A DNA stretch of 64,000 nucleotides, taken from the NCBI RefSeq assembly GCF_027111295.1, contig NZ_CP114287.1, positions 434,001 to 498,000 on the forward strand, read 5' to 3'. Below the pieces are notes generated by a model. It did no database searches and was not told the origin of the DNA. It was given only the letters and a program-made list of their open reading frames with translations. The translations under genes and the position numbers were made by a program. Positions 34,698 to 44,306 of the stretch are shown piece after piece. The DNA is from Flavobacterium gelatinilyticum (GTDB taxonomy: Bacteria > Bacteroidota > Bacteroidia > Flavobacteriales > Flavobacteriaceae). Within the stretch, counting starts at the first letter, position 1. Every line of letters starts with the position of its first letter.

Positions 34698-36839
34698 ATG
34701 AATTTACTCAAAAAACTTTCACCGCTTTACAATCTTGCAATTTTCTATTTTGTAATCAGTTTCATTTTACGAATTGTTTTATTCTTTCACCCTATAACAC
34801 AAACTTCTTTTTCGATTACAGAAAGCCTGAAAATCTTTAGTTTAGGATTAATCTCGGATTTCTTTGTGTTTGTCATTGCGAGTGGTTTTATGTGGCTGTA
34901 TTTAATTTTTATCTCAAATTCTAAATACAACAAACCTTCGGGGTATATTGTTCTGGCTTTATTATGCGCGTTATTTCTTTATGTGGCTTCAGGAAAAAGT
35001 ATTCTTGACGAGTATGGAGGTGCTTTGCCGAGAATTGCTTTATTATTTATTGGTATTAAAACTGTTCTGTTCGGAGCTTTCCTTTTCCTGCCAAAATTAA
35101 GGGACAAAATCAGGTTCTGGCTTTTTGCTTTTGTTGTTTTCTTATATGTTTTATTGATTCTGCAAAATGGTTTAAGCGAATATTTCTTTTGGAATGAATT
35201 TGGTGTAAAATACAATTTCATTGCTGTTAACTATCTTATTTATACTAATGAAGTAATAGGAAACATCATGCAGTCTTATCCTGTTGTTCCTATTTCTTCG
35301 GCTTTGTTCATTATAACAGCAGCGATTACTTATTTCATTGTAAAGAGGTCTAAAAATTATCTGACTGAAATTCCGGATTTTTCTGAAAAGTTAAAAATCA
35401 GTATTTTATACATCGGATTGTTTTTAGTATCGCTGATTGTAATTCCTGATTTGGCTAAAACTGAAAATTCTAAAAATGTATTTGTAAATGAATTACAGTC
35501 TAACGGATTGTATAAATTTTACCTGGCTTTTCAAAACAGCAAATTAGATTATTTCAAATTTTACAAAACGATTCCGGAACAAAAAGCATTTGCTATTTTA
35601 AAACAGCAGATACCGGCTATTTCAGGAAAAAATAATTTGCAGCAAATCAAAAATGACGCTGCTGAAACTCGTAAAAATGTAGTTCTTATAACTATCGAAA
35701 GTCTTAGTGCCGATTTTATGAAGATGTATGGCAACACGCAGAATATTACCCCCTTTTTAGACAGCCTGGCACAAAAAAGTCTTGTTTTTACGAATATTTA
35801 TGCTGCCGGAAACCGTACGGTGCGAGGGCTTGAAGCTGTAACATTATGTCTGCCTCCAACTGCCGGCGAAAGTGTTGTAAAAAGAGAGGATAACAAGAAT
35901 AAGTTTTCGACCGGAGCGGTTTTTAAACAAAAGGGATATACTGTAAAATTCCTTTATGGCGGTGATGCCTTTTTTGATAATATGCAGGATTTCTATTCCG
36001 GAAACGGTTATCAGATTTTAGATAAATCGAGTTTTAAACCTGAAGAAATTACGTTTTCAAATGTTTGGGGTGTTTGTGATGAAGATATGTATACGAAAGC
36101 GATCAGCGTTATGAACGCCGAAGCAAAAGAAAACAAACCTTTCTTTAATCATATCATGACGGTAAGCAATCACAGACCGTTTACTTATCCGGAAAATAAA
36201 ATCGATATTCCGGGTAACATTAAATCTCGCGACGGCGGCGTAAAATATACCGATTATGCTTTGAGAAGATTTTTTGAAATGGCCGAAAAACAGCCCTGGT
36301 TCAAAAATACAGTTTTTGTAATCGTTGCCGATCATTGCGCCTCAAGTGCAGGAAAAACAGAACTTCCGCTGGATAAATACCGAATCCCGGCTTTAATTTA
36401 CAGTCCGGAAATGAAACCTGAAAAATACACGAAATTAATGTCGCAGATTGATGTTATGCCAACGCTTTTCGGCCTGCTTCATTTTGATTACGAAAGTAAA
36501 TTTTTCGGACATGATGTTTTTAAAGCAGATTATAGTCCGCGTGCTTTTATCGCTACTTATCAGGATTTGGGTTTAATAAAAGATAATGTTTTGACGGTTT
36601 TATCTCCAAAACAAAAAATCAGACAATTTCAGTTGAAACAGAATCTTAAAGATAATATTTCGCCTGATTGTCAGATATATTATGATCAGATTCCTTTACA
36701 ATCTGAAAAAACAGATTTGGTAAATCAAACTATTTCGTATTATCAATCGGCATCATATTTATTAAAGGAGAAAGAATATCAATTTAAGGATTTCGATGTA
36801 ATCGCAAAGAATTCAAAGTTATATGCGAAGGTTCGTTAA
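34698..36839 (+). CDS. LTA-synthase-like sulfatase/phosphoethanolamine-type transferase
   Basis: 713 residues from the ATG at 34698 (a TTG six codons upstream is ignored). The N-terminal part has five membrane helices (residues up to about 255). The extracytoplasmic domain belongs to the alkaline phosphatase/sulfatase superfamily: Glu in VLITIESLSADF, the Thr nucleophile in GNRTVRGLEAV, and metal ligands in VIVADHCAS. In Gram-positive bacteria LtaS makes lipoteichoic acid. Gram-negative relatives transfer glycerol phosphate or phosphoethanolamine to surface glycans, so the acceptor here is unknown. Divergent from the two-component genes. Confidence 0.9.
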   Translation: MNLLKKLSPLYNLAIFYFVISFILRIVLFFHPITQTSFSITESLKIFSLGLISDFFVFVIASGFMWLYLIFISNSKYNKPSGYIVLALLCALFLYVASGKSILDEYGGALPRIALLFIGIKTVLFGAFLFLPKLRDKIRFWLFAFVVFLYVLLILQNGLSEYFFWNEFGVKYNFIAVNYLIYTNEVIGNIMQSYPVVPISSALFIITAAITYFIVKRSKNYLTEIPDFSEKLKISILYIGLFLVSLIVIPDLAKTENSKNVFVNELQSNGLYKFYLAFQNSKLDYFKFYKTIPEQKAFAILKQQIPAISGKNNLQQIKNDAAETRKNVVLITIESLSADFMKMYGNTQNITPFLDSLAQKSLVFTNIYAAGNRTVRGLEAVTLCLPPTAGESVVKREDNKNKFSTGAVFKQKGYTVKFLYGGDAFFDNMQDFYSGNGYQILDKSSFKPEEITFSNVWGVCDEDMYTKAISVMNAEAKENKPFFNHIMTVSNHRPFTYPENKIDIPGNIKSRDGGVKYTDYALRRFFEMAEKQPWFKNTVFVIVADHCASSAGKTELPLDKYRIPALIYSPEMKPEKYTKLMSQIDVMPTLFGLLHFDYESKFFGHDVFKADYSPRAFIATYQDLGLIKDNVLTVLSPKQKIRQFQLKQNLKDNISPDCQIYYDQIPLQSEKTDLVNQTISYYQSASYLLKEKEYQFKDFDVIAKNSKLYAKVR

Positions 36840-37078
36840 AAGTAAGTTATAGGATAATCGTACATTCTTTGCAATTATCTAATTCGTTCCTACGGAATTA
36901 TATCATTTTTAATTAACTAGTACAATTTTCATAATTGTATTAATTTCATAAATTCAAAAGCCTCAAATTCAATAAGAATTTGAGGCTTTTGCTTATGTTC
37001 AATTTTCAAATAAAACAGAAAACGCTGATTTACTTAAAAACCCTGCAGGACTATAAACTGAGACTGCGGCTGATTTTT
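36840..37078. other. Gap with terminator only
   Basis: Apart from the terminator at 36956-36990 I see no gene or repeat here. Confidence 0.5.
36956..36990. terminator. Intrinsic terminator
   Basis: 15-bp stem AAAAGCCTCAAATTC / GAATTTGAGGCTTTT, loop AATAA. Lies between the convergent LTA-synthase-like gene and the PLC/S1-P1-like gene and can serve both. Confidence 0.9.
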
Positions 37079-38077
37079 TTAGTCATTCTGATTCTTCATT
37101 CCGAATAAATCACCGCTTTGGAACAATTTTAAATCATCTCTTAAAGCCTGATTGTTTCTTTGCGTAACTGCCGGCGAATCTAAACTGCTTAAATCTGGTT
37201 TTCCGGCGTTTACCCATGCCGTATACCAAAAGCTTGCTGTTGCTGTAATCGCTTTTTTCATTTGGTTTTCGACCATTCCGTTTAATTCTTTATGCAGTTT
37301 TTCAGCATATTTCTCAGAGAAAACAGCTGTATTGTATTTGGTTTTCATCACTTTTCCGTCAGCGTCCATATTGAATACCTGATTTTCCGGTGTCGAAGTT
37401 CGCAGCTTTTTTTCAATATCTAATAATGGCTGTGCTAAACTATGCGTATCATTTATCATATCCCAAACAGCTTTGTGAACATCCTGATAATATTGTGCTT
37501 CCGGAACATTTAATTTATAGTTTTTTGCGAATAATTCAGGCAGTCTGCTTTCCCATAGTGAGTGAATCCCTTTTTGATCGCTTAATTGTCCGTCGTGATT
37601 TGCAGAAGTATGCAATGGCATATGTGCATCGCCAATATAATGACCTAAATCTGCGGCAAGAAATAAGATTTCCGCTCTGTTTTTTTCTTTGAAAGCTTTG
37701 GTTAATTTTACCATCATATCTTCGATATACCAAGGCAGAATACCATTATCACTTAAAAATTTAGCGTCGTATTTTTGTTTTGCTTCTTCTAATGTTTTCG
37801 GATAAGTGTCAGCAGGACCAAAATTTTCCATATCAAAATAATGTCTTGGACCTTCTTCTTTATAATTTAGAGCATATTTACGAATATCAGGAACTGAAGC
37901 TTCTTGTGTAATAAAATCGATATGATTATAAAAGAAAACTCTAAGCTGGTTGGGCAAAGCCATAACAGCAGCTTTATTAATACGTTCATGGCCTACAATT
38001 CCCCATGATAAGGTAAAGAAGCCAATAATTAAAACACAAAGGGTGATTAATTTTGGTCTCATTTGGAAATTTTTCAT
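37079..38077 (-). CDS. Secreted PLC/S1-P1-type zinc hydrolase
   Basis: 332 residues from the ATG at 38077. A signal sequence ends before FFTLSWGIVGHERINKAAV; the mature Trp followed by GH is the zinc ligand pattern of the S1/P1 nuclease and zinc-dependent phospholipase C superfamily. The other ligands are in FLAADLGHYIGDAHMPLH and GIHSLWE. These families are close, so either a nuclease or a lipase is possible; the DAHMPLH stretch favours the PLC-like group. Promoter TTG-19-TAAATTTG lies at 38099-38128, an exact consensus. Confidence 0.85.
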   Translation of the reverse strand: MKNFQMRPKLITLCVLIIGFFTLSWGIVGHERINKAAVMALPNQLRVFFYNHIDFITQEASVPDIRKYALNYKEEGPRHYFDMENFGPADTYPKTLEEAKQKYDAKFLSDNGILPWYIEDMMVKLTKAFKEKNRAEILFLAADLGHYIGDAHMPLHTSANHDGQLSDQKGIHSLWESRLPELFAKNYKLNVPEAQYYQDVHKAVWDMINDTHSLAQPLLDIEKKLRTSTPENQVFNMDADGKVMKTKYNTAVFSEKYAEKLHKELNGMVENQMKKAITATASFWYTAWVNAGKPDLSSLDSPAVTQRNNQALRDDLKLFQSGDLFGMKNQND

Positions 38078-38098
38078 TTGTTTTTTTATTAGAGGGAG

Positions 38099-38128
38099 CA
38101 AATTTAACTTTAATTAAAGAATACGCAA
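38099..38128 (-). promoter_or_regulatory. Consensus promoter of the PLC/S1-P1-like gene
   Basis: Minus strand: TTG (38128-38126), exactly 19 bases, TAAATTTG (38106-38099). The best TTG-N19-TAnnTTTG match seen in the window. Confidence 0.8.
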
Positions 38129-38249
38129 AGAATACTATTTAAGATTCTGCTTTTTTAACTTTTTAAAGTTTTTCCATCATATAAGTGACAGAAGCTCACT
38201 TTAACAATCATTTTCTTTGTATGTTTGTTTTTATTACTAAACCCACTTT

Positions 38250-39200
38250 ATGCGCCGTATTATTTTTTGTTTCGTCCTGTTAATTACCACTTTTTGTTTC
38301 GCACAAGAAACTGATATACAGCTTAAAAATATAAGTGATACTATTTTAAATACCAAAAGAGTCCTTAAAGTTTCTGATCCTTTGGATGGTGTAAAAACAA
38401 TGCACAAATTGTTTCCCGGAAAATTAAACCATCTTGCCGAAAAAAACACTTTCATAAGCTGGAAATGCAAAAATTGTAAACCCGCACCCTTTACAGATGT
38501 AAATGGTGTCGAGGGCGATCAGTTATTTCCTTATGAAAACGGAGTTGCTACAAGGCTTTTGACTGCTATTGATTATGCTGATTCCAAAGGAAATCAATTT
38601 AAAATACTGGCTTTCAATCATTCTGTTCATGACGAAGACGGTTTACAAACCGGACGTTTTTTCGGCGGTTTATTAGGATTAGCCAAGTTTGTAAAAAACG
38701 GAACTGTCTGGGAAATGCGATCGTTTCAGCCTGCTGTTGCTGCTTTTGGTGCTTTTGCTCAGTCTCCAAAACCTAAACTTTTACAAATTGGAGAAGATCA
38801 GTTTGCTTTTACATTACTGCATGTAAACGGTGGTGCCGGCGGACCTTTTGAAGGATGGCTGTATCTTGTTGCCGGTTTCGACGGTAGATATCAGCCTATT
38901 CTCGAAGTTAATAATTACCAGCTTACCAATATTGAAAGTGTAAAATGGTCCGGTTCGTATACGGTTGTTGATGACGGTACGAAAAAGCATTTTAGAGATA
39001 TCATCATTAAAACAAAAGGTACTTTTAACAAAGCTGCAAAAGTTGAAGATGAATTTGAAGCAGAACTTCCCGAAGAAATTGCGGCGATGGGAAAAACTAA
39101 AAAGTCATTTGATTTTGAAATTGAAAGACGTTTCGCATTTAAAGGAAAATTCTATAAAATGATTGATAAGCCAATCGTAAAATTTTCGAACGTAAAATAA
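38250..39200 (+). CDS. Secreted protein of unknown function
   Basis: 316 residues with a signal peptide (MRRIIFCFVLLITTFCFAQ). The mature part has a CxxC near residues 71-74 (SWKCKNCKPAP) and Gly/aromatic-rich beta strands (GRFFGGLLGLAKFV, NGGAGGPFEGWLYLVAGF). Late in the protein is an acidic segment (VEDEFEAELPEEI). I do not recognise a domain. It shares a divergent promoter region with the PLC/S1-P1-like gene and ends 6 bases before the convergent YeiH-type gene. Confidence 0.7.
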   Translation: MRRIIFCFVLLITTFCFAQETDIQLKNISDTILNTKRVLKVSDPLDGVKTMHKLFPGKLNHLAEKNTFISWKCKNCKPAPFTDVNGVEGDQLFPYENGVATRLLTAIDYADSKGNQFKILAFNHSVHDEDGLQTGRFFGGLLGLAKFVKNGTVWEMRSFQPAVAAFGAFAQSPKPKLLQIGEDQFAFTLLHVNGGAGGPFEGWLYLVAGFDGRYQPILEVNNYQLTNIESVKWSGSYTVVDDGTKKHFRDIIIKTKGTFNKAAKVEDEFEAELPEEIAAMGKTKKSFDFEIERRFAFKGKFYKMIDKPIVKFSNVK

Positions 39201-39206
39201 TGTTTT

Positions 39207-40169
39207 CTAGAAATAAAGGATTGAAAACAACGCCAGAACGGCAATAAATATCCAAAGTAAAACACCTTGCAGCAAAGGCTTCACTCCTACTGATTTTAAA
39301 GTGCTTATATTTAATGTTGCACCAATTAAAAAAAGTGTTACTGTTAATCCAATCTTAGCAAAATTCACCACGTAAGGTGCAAAAACTGAAACTTTTGGAA
39401 CATATGAATTTAAAAGCATAGCCAAAATAAACAGTCCTATAAAGTATGGAATTTTGATTTTGCTGTTTTTATTTTTGAAAATTACTGCGGTTAAAAGTGA
39501 AATAGGAATTATCCACAAAGCTCTTGCTAATTTTACTGTTGTCGCAATCTGTAAGGCTTCTGTTCCGTATTTGTTTGCAGCCCCCACAACCGAACTTGTA
39601 TCGTGAATAGCAATGGCACACCATAATCCAAAATCTTTTTGTGATAAATCAAGCTGATGTCCGATAAACGGAAAAACAAACAAAGCAATTGAGTTTAGTA
39701 TAAAAATAACTCCCAAGGCAATTGAAGTCTGGTTTTCGTTTGATTTAATTACAGGTGAAATTGCAGCGATTGCACTACCACCGCAAATTGCTGTTCCGCA
39801 GGAAATTAGATGTGATGTTTTTTTCTCGGTTTTGAACCATTTTCCTAAAAGAAATCCAAAAAGTAAAGTGCTGAAAATGGAAGCGATAGTTAATAGAAAA
39901 CCTTCTTTTCCTGCTGAAAGTGCACTTGAAGCGTTCATTCCGAATCCTAAGCCTACAACTGAAAACTGTAACAAAAATGTAATGGTCTTATGATTGAATT
40001 CGACAAATGGATTTCCGAATACGTTTACAAGCACAACTCCTGCTAACAAAGCAATTGGCGGGGAAATTATTGAGAACAAACAAAGGAAAATTACTGCAAT
40101 AAAAATAGCCTGCTGCAAATAATGGTTAATTTCAAATAATTGTGACGCTGTATGTTCTTTTGTTTTCAA
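39207..40169 (-). CDS. YeiH-type putative sulfate/anion exporter
   Basis: 320 residues, about 10 membrane helices, UPF0324 family. The family stretches GLGFGMNASSAL and CGTAICGGSAIAAISPVI are present, as is HDTSSVVGAA. The open frame starts with TTG (MKTKEHTASQ) at 40169; there is no upstream in-frame ATG before a stop and no early internal ATG, so a TTG start is most likely real. It is encoded next to a LysR gene in the same direction, the same pairing as yeiE-yeiH in enteric bacteria, where the regulator responds to sulfite. A role in sulfur anion export is inferred. Confidence 0.87.
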   Translation of the reverse strand: MKTKEHTASQLFEINHYLQQAIFIAVIFLCLFSIISPPIALLAGVVLVNVFGNPFVEFNHKTITFLLQFSVVGLGFGMNASSALSAGKEGFLLTIASIFSTLLFGFLLGKWFKTEKKTSHLISCGTAICGGSAIAAISPVIKSNENQTSIALGVIFILNSIALFVFPFIGHQLDLSQKDFGLWCAIAIHDTSSVVGAANKYGTEALQIATTVKLARALWIIPISLLTAVIFKNKNSKIKIPYFIGLFILAMLLNSYVPKVSVFAPYVVNFAKIGLTVTLFLIGATLNISTLKSVGVKPLLQGVLLWIFIAVLALFSILYF

Positions 40170-40216
40170 AATAGGATAACTTATAATTACCCTGCAAAGT
40201 TCTGGTGTTTATACCA

Positions 40217-40244
40217 CAATTGCCAATCGCAAATTGCAATTGGC
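40217..40244. repeat. CAATTGCCAAT short inverted repeat
   Basis: GCCAAT (40222-40227) and ATTGGC (40239-40244) with CAATTGC/GCAATTG parts inside, between the LysR and YeiH-type genes. A small version of the word spacers. Confidence 0.5.
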
Positions 40245-41140
40245 TATAACTTCACGTTATAATGAGCCGAAATATTTTGAATAAACAACTCTGATAATGG
40301 GTCTGATTTTCCTTGTAAAGTAATAATGTAAAAGTATCTCTCAATTTCCAGATTTTCTACATCCAAGACAATCAATTCTTTGTTTTTTAACTCTTTACTC
40401 ACAGCATGAATAGACATAAATGCTAAGCAGTCTGAATTTAATAAATACGATTTTATGCTTTCTGTACTTCCTAACTGCATTTCGATCTGTAAGTCTGAAA
40501 GTTTTAAGTTCAGGTTTTTCAAAGCAAATTCTATAACCTCAAGTGTTCCTGAGCCGCGTTCACGGGTAATGAATTTCATTGATTTTAAATCGTTTACCGA
40601 AATTTCATTTTGTTTTGCAAATGGATTGTTGCTGCTGCAAACCAAGACCAGTTCGTCATTTAAAAACGGGATGTATTTTATGGATTGATTTTTTGATTGT
40701 CCTTCGACAATTCCAATTTCGATTTCTTTATTAATAAGGGCATTTTCAATCTGCTCTGTATTTCCATTCAGCAGATTGACTTTTATATCTTTCTGTTTCT
40801 GATGAAAACGAGCCAAAACTGGCGAAATAATATACTGCGAAATGGTTGTACTTGCCCCTAATCTTAGCAAACCCTGACGTTCATTGATAAAAGAACTCAT
40901 TTCAAAATCTATTTCACGATAAATTTCAAAAATATCTTTTGTATGTTTTAATAGAATTTTTCCTGCTGGTGTTAATGCGATTTTAGAACCGTTTCGTTCA
41001 AAGAGCTTGGTTTTATAAGTTTCTTCAAGTTCCTGAATGTGTTTTGAAACGGCTGGCTGTGTAATATACAATTCGGTTGCGGCCTTAGTAAAATTAAGAC
41101 GGAGCGCAACGGTGTAAAATACTTTTAGCCTGAAGTCCAT
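40244..41140 (-). CDS. LysR-family regulator
   Basis: 298 residues. N-terminal winged HTH (LNFTKAATELYITQPAVSKH), then a periplasmic-binding-protein-like effector domain with LRLGASTTISQYIISPVL. This group (CysB/CbbR/YeiE-like) senses small anions. It is located 74 bases upstream of the exporter it probably controls. Both are on the minus strand, so this is co-transcription, not the usual divergent LysR layout. Confidence 0.93.
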   Translation of the reverse strand: MDFRLKVFYTVALRLNFTKAATELYITQPAVSKHIQELEETYKTKLFERNGSKIALTPAGKILLKHTKDIFEIYREIDFEMSSFINERQGLLRLGASTTISQYIISPVLARFHQKQKDIKVNLLNGNTEQIENALINKEIEIGIVEGQSKNQSIKYIPFLNDELVLVCSSNNPFAKQNEISVNDLKSMKFITRERGSGTLEVIEFALKNLNLKLSDLQIEMQLGSTESIKSYLLNSDCLAFMSIHAVSKELKNKELIVLDVENLEIERYFYIITLQGKSDPLSELFIQNISAHYNVKL

Positions 41141-41149
41141 TTTATGTTA

Positions 41150-41195
41150 TGTTTTGTTTCAAGTTTCAGGTTTCAGGTTTCAGGTTTTCAAACCT
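41150..41195. repeat. GTTTCAGG tandem word repeat
   Basis: TTTTGTTTCAAGTTTCAGGT then repeated TTTCAGG, ending TTTTCAAACC. Shares its word with 13140-13208 and 27337-27417 but lacks the second arm. Confidence 0.65.
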
Positions 41196-41229
41196 TTGTA
41201 ACTTTTTCTCTCTGAACCCTTGTTATAAT

Positions 41230-43257
41230 CTAAAGCAATCCATTATATTTTCTAACAAACCATTCTGCAGTTAATAAAGCCGCAATCAAAATCAATAACC
41301 AAACCCAGTCAATTATTGGTGTTTTAGTCGAAACATTTTTCTCAATCGATTTGTATTCTTTATTTTCAAGAAGCGTGTTAATCAAATCTTCCGCCTGATT
41401 TTCAAAGAAAGCTTTTCCGTTGGTTTGCAATGCCAGTTGTTTTAACTTTAAAACATCTGGGTTTACGAATTGTTTTTCAATATCAAAGTCTAAAATTTCA
41501 AAATGACTTGAATAAGAAGTATTTGAATTTAATTCTTTTACTGTAAAGTTATATTTTCCAGCTGTTAATCCATCCAGATTTACAGAGAAAGAATTGTTTC
41601 CTTTTAATAAGTCGTAGTTTTTACTTTGTTTGGTTTCGGCATTTGTAACCGAAATGGTCAGCCTTGCTTTTTCATCAAACTCGTAATTTTTATTAAAATA
41701 CTGGGCATTGATTATAATTTCGTCTCCAGAATTATAGAAGTTTTCGTGTGTAACAACCAGTGATTTCTTTGATGCTGATGTTGCCAAAAACTGAATTATT
41801 TTATCGATAAAAATATCATATTTTTCAAATGACTGATTGTCGATATGACTTTGCAGACGCCATTTCCAGCTGTTTTCTCCTAAAAGAAAAGCGGTTCGTT
41901 TACCTTGATTTTCGGCGAAAGCCAATAAAGGCGCATTTGTAGAAACATTTCTAATTTTTGATGAAAGTAAAACAGAAACATCTCCTTTTGCAGTAATGGT
42001 TCCGAATGCATTTTGTAACGGTGGGAAATTTTCAAATCCTATATTATCGATCGCAAATAAATTGAATTGTGACTGAAATTCAGCTAAATAATCTTCTCTC
42101 TGACCGCTCATTCTGAATTCTAAATTATTCTGCTGCTGGTTTAAGAAATTAAAATCGGTGTTGTTTCCGGTAATAATAAAAGTGTTTCTTCCTGCTGTTT
42201 TGTTATTGTCAAAAACCGGTCTGAAAGCTGTTGTTGGCTGATATAAAACTAAAACCGAAGCTTCTTGTAACTGACTAATATCGTTTGGCTTAACCAAAAT
42301 CACTTTACGCTGCGCATTAACTTCAATTGATCGTTTTAATGCAGCAATATCAGGATGATTTATTAACGAAACGATTGCAATTGTCGACTTTTGATCGATT
42401 ATTTCAACTGCAAAGTTTTTGATATTGTTATAACTGTTTTTTTCTTTTGCACTGGATGAAATGCTGGCTCTAAAAACCTGAAGACCAACCTTATCTGCCG
42501 GCAATAATAAATTTAAAGAGGCTGTTTTTTTAGACGGAGAAAAAGAAACTTTCTCTCTGGTTATAACTGAATTTCCCTGCGAAATAGTAAAATCGGCTGT
42601 TGCTGCCTTGTTTCCTGCATATTGCAGAAATACTTCGACCAGAAATTTATTCTTATGAAAAGCGTATTTATTTACGTTTAGCTGATTTATTTTTAAATCA
42701 AAAAAAGTGGTTGTATCTCCCACAACCAAAGGATATACTTTATTGGCAGGATCAAATCGATATACGTAATCGTTTCCTGTTGTCTGATTTCCATCGGTAA
42801 TAATTACGGTTGGAAAAGTCAGGTTTTTATTGATGCTTTTGAGGTTTTTAGCAACTTGATCGAGATTGGTCTGATTTCCTTTAAAATCAAACTTATCCGA
42901 AGTTTTAAAATCGGCATCAAACTGATAGGTCTGAATTTCAAATTTCTCTTTTAATGCAGGATTTGAAACTAGTTTTTGATATAATTCTACTGCTTTTTTA
43001 TCTGAATTTAATGCAGTTATGGAGCTTGAATTATCTACGGCAATTGCCAGGGGTGTTTTAGTGATTTCGAGCGAACTTTTGGAAACTATCGGATTTATCA
43101 ATAAAACCAACAATCCGAAAATCGCCAGAAAACGTAAAAAAGCCAAAAACCAAATCAGATTTGATTTGTTTCTGGCTTTAAAAAAATATTGAAAGTACGA
43201 CAAACCACCTGCTATTACTAATGAAAGTAATATTAATAAAATCGTGTTTGTAGTCAT
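41230..43257 (-). CDS. Large membrane protein with VWA-like domain
   Basis: 675 residues: two N-terminal membrane helices (about 5-27 and 36-58), a long extracytoplasmic region, and one C-terminal helix (about 647-667) followed by a short tail. After the second helix comes TPLAIAVDNSSSI, which looks like a VWA start with MIDAS DxSxS changed to DNSSS, then VIITDGNQTTG. The middle is probably beta-sandwich. The architecture resembles BatA/BatB-related or glutamine-amidotransferase-like membrane proteins of Bacteroidetes. The function is unknown. Confidence 0.72.
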   Translation of the reverse strand: MTTNTILLILLSLVIAGGLSYFQYFFKARNKSNLIWFLAFLRFLAIFGLLVLLINPIVSKSSLEITKTPLAIAVDNSSSITALNSDKKAVELYQKLVSNPALKEKFEIQTYQFDADFKTSDKFDFKGNQTNLDQVAKNLKSINKNLTFPTVIITDGNQTTGNDYVYRFDPANKVYPLVVGDTTTFFDLKINQLNVNKYAFHKNKFLVEVFLQYAGNKAATADFTISQGNSVITREKVSFSPSKKTASLNLLLPADKVGLQVFRASISSSAKEKNSYNNIKNFAVEIIDQKSTIAIVSLINHPDIAALKRSIEVNAQRKVILVKPNDISQLQEASVLVLYQPTTAFRPVFDNNKTAGRNTFIITGNNTDFNFLNQQQNNLEFRMSGQREDYLAEFQSQFNLFAIDNIGFENFPPLQNAFGTITAKGDVSVLLSSKIRNVSTNAPLLAFAENQGKRTAFLLGENSWKWRLQSHIDNQSFEKYDIFIDKIIQFLATSASKKSLVVTHENFYNSGDEIIINAQYFNKNYEFDEKARLTISVTNAETKQSKNYDLLKGNNSFSVNLDGLTAGKYNFTVKELNSNTSYSSHFEILDFDIEKQFVNPDVLKLKQLALQTNGKAFFENQAEDLINTLLENKEYKSIEKNVSTKTPIIDWVWLLILIAALLTAEWFVRKYNGLL

Positions 43258-43383
43258 ATTATTTAGTGTTCGGTAATCAGTTTTTAGTGATCAGAATTTA
43301 AAAATCGGATTATAACAAATGTGTTCTTTTATTATTTTCAGACTGGATTTACTGAATTCTTAAAAACTGAACACGGCAAACTA
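43258..43383. other. Gap between fabG and the VWA-like gene
   Basis: 126 bases with a partly mirrored sequence: TTCGGTAATCAGTTTTTAG near 43267 and CTTAAAAACTGAACACGG near 43360. A weak word spacer. No gene. Confidence 0.4.
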
Positions 43384-44130
43384 TTAAGTAAGCATTCCTC
43401 CGCAAACGTTAAGAACTTGTCCTGTAATGTAAGAACTCATGTCTGAAGCTAAGAAAAGACAAGCGTTTGCTACATCTTCTGTAGTTCCGCCTCGTTTTAA
43501 CGGAATACCTTCTCTCCATCCTTTTACTACATCTTCGGATAATTTTGCTGTCATTTCAGTTTCGATGAATCCCGGTGCAATGGCGTTGCAGCGAATATTA
43601 CGAGACCCTAATTCAAGTGCAACAGATTTTGTAAAACCAATTGCTCCTGCTTTAGATGCTGCATAGTTTGTCTGACCTGCATTTCCAGAAACCCCAACAA
43701 CTGAACTGATGTTGATGATAGATCCTGCACGTTGTTTTAGGAAAGTTTTCTGAATCGCTTTTGTCATATTGAAAACTGATTTCAGGTTAACATCGATTAC
43801 CTGGTCAAAATCGGCTTCAGACATACGCATTAACAGGTTGTCTTTGGTAATTCCGGCGTTGTTGATTAAGATATCAACTGTTCCAAAATCAGCTAAAACA
43901 GCATCAACAAAAGTCTGTGCTTCGTTAAAATCAGCAGCATTTGACTGATATCCTTTTGCTTTAACTCCTAATGCATTTAATTCAGCTTCAAGAGCTTCTG
44001 CAGATGCAGCAGATGAGCTGTAGGTAAATGCCACGTTTGCTCCGTGTTTAGCAAAAACTTCTGCAATTCCTTTACCAATTCCACGGCTGGCGCCGGTAAT
44101 GATTGCTACTTTTCCTTCTAGTAATTTCAT
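43384..44130 (-). CDS. fabG: 3-oxoacyl-[ACP] reductase
   Basis: Reduces 3-oxoacyl-ACP with NADPH in fatty acid elongation. 248 residues, classical SDR. Rossmann TGASRGIGKG, NNAG at about 89-92, catalytic Ser in INISSVVG and the YxxxK pair in QTNYAASKAG, ending with the SSYITGQVLNVCGGM tail typical of FabG. A -7 box TATATTTG lies at 44162-44169. It stands alone rather than with fabD/acpP/fabF, as is common in Bacteroidetes. Confidence 0.96.
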   Translation of the reverse strand: MKLLEGKVAIITGASRGIGKGIAEVFAKHGANVAFTYSSSAASAEALEAELNALGVKAKGYQSNAADFNEAQTFVDAVLADFGTVDILINNAGITKDNLLMRMSEADFDQVIDVNLKSVFNMTKAIQKTFLKQRAGSIINISSVVGVSGNAGQTNYAASKAGAIGFTKSVALELGSRNIRCNAIAPGFIETEMTAKLSEDVVKGWREGIPLKRGGTTEDVANACLFLASDMSSYITGQVLNVCGGMLT

Positions 44131-44161
44131 ATTAAGGTATTCGTTTTTATTTTTCGAATTA

Positions 44162-44169
44162 CAAATATA
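44162..44169 (-). promoter_or_regulatory. Candidate -7 box for fabG
   Basis: TATATTTG, exact TAnnTTTG, 32 bases before the fabG ATG. The -33 TTG is not evident. Confidence 0.5.
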
Positions 44170-44254
44170 GAGTATTTGGGCATTTAATAAAATTTGAATT
44201 GTAAAAAATGGCTTAGAATATGATTTCTGATGATAAATCTGAAATAGTAAAAAA

Positions 44255-44284
44255 AAATACCACTTCAGAAATGAAATGGTATTT
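44255..44284 (-). terminator. Intrinsic terminator of the small peptide gene
   Basis: AAATACCA (44255-44262) / TGGTATTT (44277-44284) with an inner TTC/GAA, followed on the minus strand by a T-run. It lies 23 bases after the 73-residue gene. Confidence 0.8.
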
Positions 44285-44306
44285 GTAAATAAACTTATTT
44301 TTTAAA